Shown here piece by piece: positions 1-6,318 of a DNA stretch of 6,318 nt. Origin of the DNA: JAIVJN01 sp036732565 (GTDB lineage Bacteria > Acidobacteriota > Vicinamibacteria > Vicinamibacterales > UBA2999). The notes under the pieces were generated by a model. It did not search any database and had not been told where the DNA came from. It saw only the letters and a list, made by a program, of their open reading frames with translations. Location of the stretch: contig DAINCF010000429.1 of the NCBI GenBank assembly GCA_036732565.1, forward strand, positions 1 to 6,318. Reading direction: 5' to 3'. Positions within the stretch are counted from its first letter, which is position 1. Every line of letters begins with the position of its first letter. Position numbers and translations under genes: made by a program.

Positions 1-270
1 AGACAGCGATGTGCATAGGGGGACGTGCGCGGCGAGCTCTCGGTTAGCGCCAGGAGCGGGCAACGCGCCGTCATGATACCGGACGGTTCCACCCCAGGCT
101 ACCGCCCCGCGGAGCGGGCAAGAGATGCTGTCCCGCCCTTGCTGCGATCCAGGAGGTCGGATCTCTTCTCCGAGATGCTGGACGTGGAAGGACTTCGGAC
201 GAATGGAGTGACAGGACACACGCGTCTCCAAATCCACATCGTGCCACTCCGGCGACGACGCTCATCCCTT
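1..270. other. Region without a recognisable gene
   Basis: No reading frame here on either strand gives a recognisable protein. The open frames that cross it are compositionally odd, Arg/Ser/Pro-rich translations of the kind that high G+C DNA produces by chance, and they run into the receptor gene out of frame. I see no tRNA, no convincing intrinsic terminator and no strong promoter. A GTGACA at 208-213 resembles a -35 box, but no good -10 lies 16-18 bp downstream. The stretch probably holds the receptor promoter and whatever separates it from the gene to the left. Confidence 0.5.
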
Positions 271-302
271 CGAGCAACCGTTGGACACTCGAGGGTTGCT
301 CG
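271..302 (+). promoter_or_regulatory. Stem-loop 1 in receptor leader
   Basis: A perfect 9-bp inverted repeat, cgagcaacc (271-279) with ggttgctcg (294-302), encloses a 14-nt loop. It lies about 120 bp upstream of the receptor ATG. No T-run follows, so it is not a canonical intrinsic terminator. It could be an operator for a dimeric regulator or an RNA hairpin in the 5' leader. The pairing is read directly from the sequence; the function is inferred. Confidence 0.4.
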
Positions 303-314
303 CGTCGTGTCGGT

Positions 315-354
315 GCAAACACGTGCAACGCGAAGGCATCCGCATTGCGTTTGC
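315..354 (+). promoter_or_regulatory. Stem-loop 2 in receptor leader
   Basis: A long imperfect hairpin can form: gcaaac (315-320) with gtttgc (349-354), then after a 4-nt bulge (321-324) gcaa (325-328) with ttgc (345-348), then past a single c/a mismatch gcg (330-332) with cgc (341-343), closing on an 8-nt loop. That is 13 base pairs in total. It starts 12 nt after stem-loop 1 and ends 70 nt before the ATG. G-rich sequence follows rather than a U-tract. It matches no riboswitch class that I recognise. Confidence 0.35.
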
Positions 355-412
355 GGGGGGCGGTGCCGCCTTCGCGCTGGGCTTCGGCGGACAGGGCCCC
401 TGCGTCGACGCT

Positions 413-417
413 GGAGG
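413..417 (+). promoter_or_regulatory. Ribosome binding site of the TonB-dependent receptor
   Basis: A GGAGG Shine-Dalgarno core lies 7 nt before ATG 425, which is close to ideal spacing. It favours ATG 425 over the in-frame TTG at 281. The ATG 425 start also places a normal signal peptide exactly at the N-terminus. Confidence 0.75.
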
Positions 418-424
418 AAAGACG

Positions 425-3361
425 ATGCCACGCATCCTTGGAATGTTGAGCTCGTTGCTCGTGTTGCTGACCCTCGCCAGTCCCGCCGCCGCGCAAGGCG
501 TGCAGACCGGTGTGCTGAGCGGTTTCGTACGCGGCAGTGATGGCCTGTCGCTGCCAGGAGCGACCGTGACCGTGGCGTCGCCGGCGCTACAAGGCACACG
601 GACGACCGTGACCGACGTCAACGGGGCGTACCTCATTCGCGGCCTGCCGCCTGGCGCGTACACCGTGACGTTCGAGTTCACCGACATGAAGCCGGTCACG
701 AACACCACCACGGTCCCGCTCGGTGGTGCCGCCAATCTCGATGCGACGATGAGCACCATCGCGATCGCCGAGGCGGTGACGGTGGTGGCCGAGACGCCGT
801 CGGTGCTCACGCGTCCGACCGGCGGTCTCAATTTGACCAAGGACGAGATCGACCGGCTCCCCGCCGGCCGGAGTCCCGATCAGATCGCGGAGCTGGCCCC
901 GGGACTGACCAACAACACGCCCAACAGCGGCCAGGTAACCATCTCCGGTGGGTTCGCATGGGACAACGTCTTCCTGATCGATGGCGTCGACGTCAACGAC
1001 AACTTGTTCGGCGATGCCGACAACGTATTCATCGAAGACGCCGTGCAGGAGACGCAAGTGCTCACCTCGGGCATTTCCGCGGAGTACGGGCGTTTCTCCG
1101 GCGGCGTCGTGAACATCGTCACCAAGCGCGGCGGCAACGATTTCTCAGGCAGCTTCCGCGCGAATTTCACCAACCCGGCGTGGGTGCAGGAGACGCCGTT
1201 CGAAGAGGAGGCTGAATCGGAGCGTCAAGGCAAGTTGAACAAGTATTACGAGGGGACGCTTGGCGGGCCCATCGCGCGCGACAAAGCATGGTTCTTCCTC
1301 GCGGTCCGCGATCAGGAAACGAGAAACGAGACGCCGCTGCCCGAGACGAACGCACCGTTCAGCTCGGTGAACTCCAGCACGCGCTTCGAGCTCAAGGGGA
1401 CGGTGACGCCGCTGCCGAATCAGACGTTCCAGGCCAGTTACGTGGACAACGATCAGGAGCAGCACCGGCCGTCGTTCAGCTTCACCATCGATCCGAACGC
1501 GTTCGAGGACGCGAAGTTTCCGAGCAAGCTGTTCGTTGCCAACTGGAACGGCGTGATCAACCAACGGATGTTCGGCACGTTGCAGTACTCGCGGAAGCAG
1601 TCCGGCCTCCAGATCGGCGGGTCGGATACGAGCCTCCAGAACTCGCCGATCTTCAGCGTCGGCGTGGTCGCGCCGCCCGACGTCCACTACAACGGCCCCT
1701 ACTTCGACGCGACGGATCCCGAGGATCGCGACAACGATCAAATCACGGGAAGCCTGGCGTACTTCCTGTCGAGCGCATCGGCCGGTACCCACGATCTGAA
1801 GGCGGGCTTCGAGCGCTTCAACGCCATTTCGAGGGGCGGCAACTCACAGGCCGCCTCCGGCTTCGTCTTCTTCACCGACTATCTGGTCGACCTCGACGGG
1901 CGGCCCCTCGTCGACGGCAGCGGCCGGCTGATTCCGGTGTGGGATCCAGAGTTCTCCGCCAGTCAGAACTGGCTGCCCTCGCGCGGCGCGCAGCTGGACA
2001 CCACGACGTGGTCGTTCTACCTGCAGGATCGCTGGACGCCGATGTCGAGGCTCACGCTCGATCTCGGGCTGCGCTTCGAGCGGACGCGCAGCGAGGCGAC
2101 AGGGGACATCGTCGGCGTCGACACCAACGCCGCCGTGCCGCGGTTCGGCGCCACCTACGACATCGAGGGCAATGGGCGGACGATCGCGTCGGCGTCGTAC
2201 GGGCACTACGCCGGGAAGTACAACATCAATCAGATCGGCGGCAATAATTCCGTCGGCAACCCGGCTCGCATCACGCGCGTCTACAGCGGTCCGGCCGGCA
2301 CCGGCCGGAACTTCGCGCCGGCGTTCGATCTCGATAACTACGAGATCCTCAGCGGCTCGTTTCCAACCGAAAACGTGTTCCTCGAAGACGGCCTCTCGTC
2401 ACCGGTCACTCGCGAGCTGACGCTGGCGCTCGGCCGCGAGCTTGGCGCCAGGGGCGTGGCGCGTGCGCTCTACACCTGGCGGAAGACGACGAACTTCATC
2501 GAAGACTTCATCGACGACCCGACGGCCAGCGGCAGGACGACCGTCATCGTCGACGGGCGGAACTTCGGCACGTTCGACAATCTCGAGTTCCGCAACAGCG
2601 ACGCGCCCGAGCGCGACTATCAGGCATTGCAGTTCCAGACCTCGTATCGTGTGGGCACCCGCGCGCAGATTGCCGGCCATTGGACCGTGCAGCTGAAGAA
2701 CGAAGGCAACTACGAGGGCGAGGCGACGAACCAGCCGGCGCTGACGTCGGACATCGGCGACTACCCGGAGATCCTCGTTCCCGAGCGCAACTTTCCCGTC
2801 GGGCGGCTCGACGACTTCCAGCGTCACAAGGTCCGCATCTGGGGCTTCTACAACGTCGACCTCGGACGCTACGGCAGCTTCGACATCGCGCCGCTCTGGC
2901 GGATCAACTCAGGTCTGAGCTACAGCCTCGTCGCGGAGACCGTGCCGCTGAGCAGCATCCAGCGCGGGCGGAATCCTGGCTACGCGCGGCTGCCCGGCAC
3001 CGGCTCGGGCGGTTCTCAAGATCTGTACTTCGGCGAGCGCGGCAGCGAGTCGTTCCCGGGTTACGGGCTCGTCGATCTCGGCCTCACGTATCAGGTGCCG
3101 GTGTGGCGCACAGTGCGGCCCTGGGTGAAGCTCGAGGTGCTCAACGTCTTCAACAACCAGAAGCTGATTGCGTGGGACACGACCGTGACACCCGATCCGT
3201 CGAGTCCGACGGACGCGAACGGCCTGCGGACCGGCTTCATCCGTGGTCCACGTTTCGGCGAGGCGACCGCGGCTGGCGACTTCCCGGCGCCGCGTCCCGG
3301 CGTCACCGGGTTCAACGATGGCGGCCGGGCGTTCCTGATGGCAGCGGGCATTCGCTTCTAG
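425..3361 (+). CDS. TonB-dependent receptor, Oar-like, with carboxypeptidase-regulatory domain
   Basis: This 978-residue protein is predicted to be an outer-membrane receptor or transporter energised by TonB; its substrate cannot be told from sequence. The N-terminus is a signal peptide (hydrophobic core about 7-19, likely cleavage after AAA at 21-23). Residues about 30-112 form a carboxypeptidase-regulatory-like beta-sandwich (LPGATVTV, TDVNGAYLIRGLPPGAYTV). EAVTVVAETP at 116-125 sits where a TonB-box-like segment is expected. The plug follows to about 250, with the typical FLIDGVDVND, SAEYGRFSGGVVNIVTKRG and LGGPI motifs. The rest is a beta-barrel of alternating aromatic strands, ending in Phe (AAGIRF), as outer-membrane proteins do. 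Length and layout fit the Oar-like receptors that are abundant in Acidobacteriota and Myxococcota. The frame stays open upstream to TTG 281, but that extension is not signal-like. The gene looks intact. No TonB, ExbB/D or SusD-like partner is in the window, and it converges on the permease gene. Confidence 0.92.
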   Translation: MPRILGMLSSLLVLLTLASPAAAQGVQTGVLSGFVRGSDGLSLPGATVTVASPALQGTRTTVTDVNGAYLIRGLPPGAYTVTFEFTDMKPVTNTTTVPLGGAANLDATMSTIAIAEAVTVVAETPSVLTRPTGGLNLTKDEIDRLPAGRSPDQIAELAPGLTNNTPNSGQVTISGGFAWDNVFLIDGVDVNDNLFGDADNVFIEDAVQETQVLTSGISAEYGRFSGGVVNIVTKRGGNDFSGSFRANFTNPAWVQETPFEEEAESERQGKLNKYYEGTLGGPIARDKAWFFLAVRDQETRNETPLPETNAPFSSVNSSTRFELKGTVTPLPNQTFQASYVDNDQEQHRPSFSFTIDPNAFEDAKFPSKLFVANWNGVINQRMFGTLQYSRKQSGLQIGGSDTSLQNSPIFSVGVVAPPDVHYNGPYFDATDPEDRDNDQITGSLAYFLSSASAGTHDLKAGFERFNAISRGGNSQAASGFVFFTDYLVDLDGRPLVDGSGRLIPVWDPEFSASQNWLPSRGAQLDTTTWSFYLQDRWTPMSRLTLDLGLRFERTRSEATGDIVGVDTNAAVPRFGATYDIEGNGRTIASASYGHYAGKYNINQIGGNNSVGNPARITRVYSGPAGTGRNFAPAFDLDNYEILSGSFPTENVFLEDGLSSPVTRELTLALGRELGARGVARALYTWRKTTNFIEDFIDDPTASGRTTVIVDGRNFGTFDNLEFRNSDAPERDYQALQFQTSYRVGTRAQIAGHWTVQLKNEGNYEGEATNQPALTSDIGDYPEILVPERNFPVGRLDDFQRHKVRIWGFYNVDLGRYGSFDIAPLWRINSGLSYSLVAETVPLSSIQRGRNPGYARLPGTGSGGSQDLYFGERGSESFPGYGLVDLGLTYQVPVWRTVRPWVKLEVLNVFNNQKLIAWDTTVTPDPSSPTDANGLRTGFIRGPRFGEATAAGDFPAPRPGVTGFNDGGRAFLMAAGIRF

Positions 3362-3364
3362 GTG

Positions 3365-5839
3365 TTACTCGGTCTTCAACGCTTGCGTGAGATCGACCCT
3401 CGTGGCGCGTCGCGCGGGGAGGTAACACGCGAGCGCTGCCGCACCGACGAGCAACCCGATCGCGGAGACGAGCGTGCGCGGGTTCGTGGTCGAGATGCCG
3501 AACAGCAGCGCATCGATGGTCGGCTTCATGGTCCACAGCACGATGAGGCCGATAACGCCACCGGTCATGACGACCATCATGCCCTGACGCACGATGCTTC
3601 GGATCACCCGGCGGGGCGCCGCGCCCAGGGCCATTCGGATGCCAAGCTCGTGCCGGCGCGACGCGACCGAGAACGCGAGCACGCCGTAGACGCCGAGGGC
3701 TGCCAGAAGGAGCGCGAGCGCCCCATAGATGTTCATCAGCAGCGCGGCAAACCGGACGCCGCCCTCCTCGGCCTGCAGGCGGTCCGCCAACGGCGCGATG
3801 TCATGGGCGGGTAGCGTTGGATCGACGTCCGCGATCGCGGCGCGAAGCGCGGCCGCGGTGATCGCGGACGACGTGCGCTCGCGCACGCCAAACGTCACGA
3901 TCGGATTGGCGCGCTGCGCGAACGGCAGGTAGATGTCGAGCTGCGGTTGATGCCCCCACGCTCCACCACGAAAGCGAAAACGCCCGCGGTGCCGCGCGTC
4001 GGCGGCGACGCCGACGACCTGTATGGGTGTGAGCGTGCCATCGGACGCACGACTCATGAGACGACGCCCGACGGGATCGCCGCCAGGCCACAGGCGCGCC
4101 GCAATCGACTGGCTCACAATGGTGACGAGTGGCGCGGACGCCGTGTCCGTGGTCGAGAGGTCCCGGCCGCTCTGCAGAGGAATGCCCAACGTCGAGAGTG
4201 CGCCGGGATTGACGCTGTGCCGCCAGACCATCACCAGATCGTTCTGGCCTTCGATGGCCCGGCCCTCCGGGGCGACGAGCGACACCCACGTGGACCGGCC
4301 GAACATGCTCGGTCCCCACACCAGCGCATCGCTCACGCCAGGCTCCGATCGGAGGCGCTCCAGCGTGGCCGCCGCAAAGAGCGCCCGGGCGCCGGGTGTG
4401 CCATATCGCTCCGCCGGCAGGTCGATGCGGAACGTTACCAGCCGATCGCTCGAGAAGCCGAGATCGGTCCTGGTCATTGCGGTAAAGCTCTCGAGCATGA
4501 GCAGCGCTCCGGAGACGAGCACGAGCGCGGCCGCGCTCTGGACGCACACCAGCCACGCGCCGGCGCGAGACGGACGCGCCACCTGCGGCGTCCCCGACGC
4601 GAGGAGCACGCTGCGCACGTCGGCCGATCCCGCCCGCCACGCCGGGACCAGTCCGACGAGCGCGCCGACGAGTGTTGCCACGGCCAGACACCAGGTCAGA
4701 ATCTCGGCGTCGAGACCGACCGTGACGTGCGGTGGCAGTTCCACGCCGCTGTAGGTCACCAGCGCTGGCGTGACCCACGCGGCGATCATCACGCCGAGGC
4801 CTGCGCCCAGCAATGACAACAACACGCTTTCGACGAGCAGTTGTCGAACGAGCGCCGAGGTACTCGCACCGATCGCCCGGCGGATGGCGATCTCTCGTAG
4901 ACGCCCGCTGGCACGCACGAGCAGCAGCCCCGCGACGTTCGTGCAGCAGATGAACAACACGAACAGCGCGCCCGCCATCAGCAGCCACAGCGGGCGGCGG
5001 ATCTCGCCGAAGAATGTCTGGTCGAGAGCCTGCGCGGTCAGGCCGAACCCGGCGTTCGTGGCAGGGTAGGCCTCGGCCAAACGAGTGGCGACGGTGCGCG
5101 CCTCGGCTCGCGCGATCTCGGCGCTTGCTCCGGGTGCCAGTCGGCCGATCGCCCACAGCAAGCGACTCGATCGATTGCGGAGATCGATTTGCCCGACCAG
5201 CCCGGGCGCCTGCTCGATGGGTAGCCAGAGGTCCGGTGGGGCCGACTGGCGCATCGAGACATCCACGAATGCCTGCGACACCACACCGACGATAGTGACC
5301 CCTCGTCCGTTTAGACGCAGCTCGCGGCCGACGATCGAGGGATCGCCGCCGAACTGTCGATGCCATGCCGCCTCGGCGAGGACCGCGACCGCCGCACCAT
5401 CGGTGTCGTGGTCGCGTTCGTCCAGCAAACGACCCCGATAGGCGCGCGCGCCGAGGATGTCGAAGTAGCGTCGGCCGACGAAGTTGGCCGGGAGGCGCGT
5501 CGCCCCATCCGACTGCTCGAGCGCAAGGCCCCACGCATTGCTCCAGACCGCGGCTTCCCGGATGCCCGACGAAGAGGCCATGAGATCCACGAAGTCCGGA
5601 TGAGAGAAGTTGGAGTCGGCATGTTCATCTTCGCCTGGAAAGGCGCCACCGAGCGCAACCAGCGTGGACGGTTCCGGATAGGGGAGCGGTCGCAGCAACA
5701 CGCCCTGCACGACGCTGAAGATCGCGGTGTTCGCGCCGATGCCGAGGGCCAACGTGGTCGCGGCGACGATCGTGAACGTTGGGCGCGCCCACAACTGTCG
5801 CCAGGCATCTCGAAGGTCGCGATTCATAGGCGGCCGCAT
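3365..5839 (-). CDS. ABC transporter permease, MacB/FtsX type, ADOP family
   Basis: This 824-residue inner-membrane protein has the duplicated layout of ADOP permeases: TM, periplasmic MacB-like domain, three-helix FtsX block, then TM, second periplasmic domain and FtsX block. Counting from ATG 5839, TM segments lie near 22-48, 283-308, 335-358, 380-400, 427-449, 697-725, 752-771 and 789-808. The N-terminus (DAWRQLWARPTFT, LALGIGANTAIFSVV, LLRPLPYPEP) is diagnostic. The FtsX motifs REIAIRRAIGAS (about 315) and HELGIRMALGA (about 730) and the final PARRATRVDLTQALKTE are also present. MacB-type proteins use ATP-driven conformational change to act on periplasmic substrates, but this one carries no Walker A or B nucleotide-binding domain and no ATPase gene is adjacent, hence 'orphan'. 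The substrate is unknown. Alternative starts are TTG 5845 and ATG 5827; ATG 5839 has GCAGG 10 nt upstream, while ATG 5827 has no visible Shine-Dalgarno. The gene looks full length, without frameshift. Confidence 0.92.
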   Translation of the reverse strand: MRPPMNRDLRDAWRQLWARPTFTIVAATTLALGIGANTAIFSVVQGVLLRPLPYPEPSTLVALGGAFPGEDEHADSNFSHPDFVDLMASSSGIREAAVWSNAWGLALEQSDGATRLPANFVGRRYFDILGARAYRGRLLDERDHDTDGAAVAVLAEAAWHRQFGGDPSIVGRELRLNGRGVTIVGVVSQAFVDVSMRQSAPPDLWLPIEQAPGLVGQIDLRNRSSRLLWAIGRLAPGASAEIARAEARTVATRLAEAYPATNAGFGLTAQALDQTFFGEIRRPLWLLMAGALFVLFICCTNVAGLLLVRASGRLREIAIRRAIGASTSALVRQLLVESVLLSLLGAGLGVMIAAWVTPALVTYSGVELPPHVTVGLDAEILTWCLAVATLVGALVGLVPAWRAGSADVRSVLLASGTPQVARPSRAGAWLVCVQSAAALVLVSGALLMLESFTAMTRTDLGFSSDRLVTFRIDLPAERYGTPGARALFAAATLERLRSEPGVSDALVWGPSMFGRSTWVSLVAPEGRAIEGQNDLVMVWRHSVNPGALSTLGIPLQSGRDLSTTDTASAPLVTIVSQSIAARLWPGGDPVGRRLMSRASDGTLTPIQVVGVAADARHRGRFRFRGGAWGHQPQLDIYLPFAQRANPIVTFGVRERTSSAITAAALRAAIADVDPTLPAHDIAPLADRLQAEEGGVRFAALLMNIYGALALLLAALGVYGVLAFSVASRRHELGIRMALGAAPRRVIRSIVRQGMMVVMTGGVIGLIVLWTMKPTIDALLFGISTTNPRTLVSAIGLLVGAAALACYLPARRATRVDLTQALKTE

Positions 5840-5940
5840 CAGCAAGAAGCCTGCCCTGCGCCGACGGTCGGTTCCGGAGAGCGACGGCGGCCATCTTCAT
5901 GGTGGGCCGGTCGCTGTTAGGAAAGCGTCCGATCGTGGGA

Positions 5941-5970
5941 TTAGTACGAGCGTGGATGGGAAGCTGTCAC
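5941..5970 (-). promoter_or_regulatory. Candidate promoter for the permease gene
   Basis: On the minus strand GTGACA (5970-5965, 5 of 6 matches to the TTGACA -35 consensus) is followed after 18 nt by TACTAA (5946-5941, 3 of 6 matches to TATAAT). This would give a leader of roughly 95 nt before ATG 5839. The -10 match is weak, and Acidobacteriota promoters are poorly defined, so this is only a candidate. Confidence 0.25.
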
Positions 5971-5984
5971 ATGAGCGTGACAGC
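5963..5984. promoter_or_regulatory. Perfect inverted repeat, possible operator
   Basis: Two 8-bp arms, GCTGTCAC (5963-5970) and GTGACAGC (5977-5984), are perfect inverted complements around a 6-nt spacer. The element sits 124 bp upstream of the permease ATG and overlaps the -35 of the candidate promoter, the expected place for a dimeric repressor site. It has no T-run on either strand, so a terminator for the upstream repeat-protein gene is less likely but not excluded. The repeat is seen directly; the operator role is inferred. Confidence 0.45.
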
Positions 5985-6085
5985 CCGGTCTGGCGCACGG
6001 TCTGGAAGGCCTGCGCTACGTACCCAACGGCAATTTCGGAACGCACTCCACGTGCCGCTCGTCGATCCCATCTTCTATGTATGGG

Positions 6086-6318
6086 TCACTGACAGGTTTT
6101 CGTGGCGCACTTGGTGACGCGCAACGCTCCGGCCGTCGCGTCCTGATGGCTGATGACGGGCAGGGCGTCGACACCGATGGCGATCGCGGTGTAGAAGCCC
6201 ACGCCGTTCGCCGGGTCGTCGACCGTCGTGCTGACGTTCCCGGCGGTGCAGGCGGCATTGCCGCAGTGCGTCACGCGCAACGCGATGGACGCTGCTTGCG
6301 TATGGCTGATGACGGGGA
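6086..6318 (-). CDS. C-terminal end of a cysteine-pair repeat protein (partial)
   Basis: The minus-strand frame is open from the window edge to a TGA at 6088-6086, giving the last 77 codons of a longer protein. It contains one full repeat of 52 residues and the first 24 residues of the next. Each begins PVISH, continues with ALRVT, and carries a C-x4-C pair (CGNAAC, CATKTC). Between them lies TVDDPANGVGFYTAIAIGVDAL. Such G-x-D-x-LPVIS...AL-x-V-x-x-C repeats occur in secreted bacterial proteins of unknown function; a beta-propeller-like or beta-solenoid fold is plausible but not shown. The protein ends directly after the second Cys pair, with no sorting or anchor domain. The TTG at 6280 is only an internal codon, because the frame and the repeat both continue upstream. 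The start, signal peptide and total length lie outside the window. Confidence 0.7.
   Translation of the reverse strand, partial: PVISHTQAASIALRVTHCGNAACTAGNVSTTVDDPANGVGFYTAIAIGVDALPVISHQDATAGALRVTKCATKTCQ
6117..6316. repeat. Two copies of a 156-bp-period coding repeat
   Basis: The blocks 6117-6160 and 6273-6316 match at 34 of 44 positions without gaps and lie exactly 156 bp (52 codons) apart. Each is anchored by an identical 11-mer (acgcgcaacgc) at one end and an identical 15-mer (atggctgatgacggg) at the other. They encode the PVISH...ALRVT part of the repeat protein. The near-identity at the DNA level suggests fairly recent internal duplication or gene conversion; the array probably continues beyond the window edge. 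Confidence 0.7.

Noticed and set aside
122..180. Direct repeat gagatgctg at 122-130 and 172-180
   Set aside because: A 9-bp direct repeat in a region of this size is expected by chance fairly often, and nothing around it suggests an iteron or binding-site array.
25..540. Plus-strand open frame of 171 codons overlapping the receptor start
   Set aside because: It overlaps the signal peptide and regulatory-domain coding sequence in another frame, and its translation is Arg/Ser-rich without motifs.
1288..2247. Plus-strand open frame of 319 codons inside the receptor gene
   Set aside because: It lies out of frame within the receptor, is dominated by Arg and Ala, and has no domain motifs.
3362..3428. 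Inverted repeat gtgttac (3362-3368) and gtaacac (3422-3428) at the convergent junction, considered as a shared terminator
   Set aside because: The 7-bp arms are 53 nt apart with no adjacent T-tract, so it is too loose to serve as an intrinsic terminator and could easily be chance.
3947..4816. Plus-strand open frame of 289 codons antisense to the permease
   Set aside because: The antisense translation is rich in Arg, His and Ala with no family signature, while the opposite strand encodes a clear ADOP permease.
3801..5534. Long minus-strand open frame (577 codons) inside the permease gene
   Set aside because: It is a shifted frame of the permease gene with an Arg-rich, low-complexity translation and no recognisable domain. 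Long shadow frames are expected in high G+C coding DNA.
5625..5900. Minus-strand open frame starting at 5900 that overlaps the permease start
   Set aside because: It runs in a different frame into the permease N-terminal coding region, where the permease frame is clearly the conserved one. It has no motif of its own.
5987..6005. Short direct repeat ggtctgg at 5987-5993 and 5999-6005
   Set aside because: Two 7-bp copies 12 bp apart next to the palindrome could be chance, and no third copy or regulator consensus supports a binding array.

Overview
The window (6,318 bp, high G+C) holds two complete, convergently transcribed genes and the 3' end of a third. The left gene (+ strand, 425-3361) encodes a 978-residue outer-membrane TonB-dependent receptor of the Oar-like type: signal peptide, carboxypeptidase-regulatory-like domain, plug, and a large beta-barrel. 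The right gene (- strand, 5839-3365) encodes an 824-residue MacB/FtsX-type permease with the duplicated layout of the ADOP family (acidobacterial duplicated orphan permease). At the right edge, also on the minus strand, lies the C-terminal end of a protein built from about 52-residue, cysteine-pair repeats.

The large Oar-like receptor next to an ADOP permease, with strong G+C bias, suggests a member of the Acidobacteriota. This is inferred from gene families only; no rRNA or other phylogenetic marker is present.

Layout: 1-270 has no recognisable gene. 271-424 is the receptor leader, with two inverted repeats able to form stem-loops and a clear Shine-Dalgarno before ATG 425. 425-3361 is the receptor. 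Only 3 bp separate its stop from the stop of the oppositely oriented permease (5839-3365). 5840-6085 is a 246-bp gap with a perfect 8-bp-arm inverted repeat that overlaps a weak candidate promoter for the permease. 6086-6318 is the truncated repeat-protein gene.

All products appear to belong to the cell envelope, but nothing in the sequence shows that they act together. The receptor would draw on an inner-membrane TonB/ExbB/ExbD system and the permease would need or lack an ATPase; neither is encoded here. No tRNA, rRNA, CRISPR array or insertion sequence was seen. I do not see strong evidence for a new biological system. The points most worth checking are the structured receptor leader, the palindrome before the permease, the cysteine-pair repeat protein and the nearly touching convergent stops.
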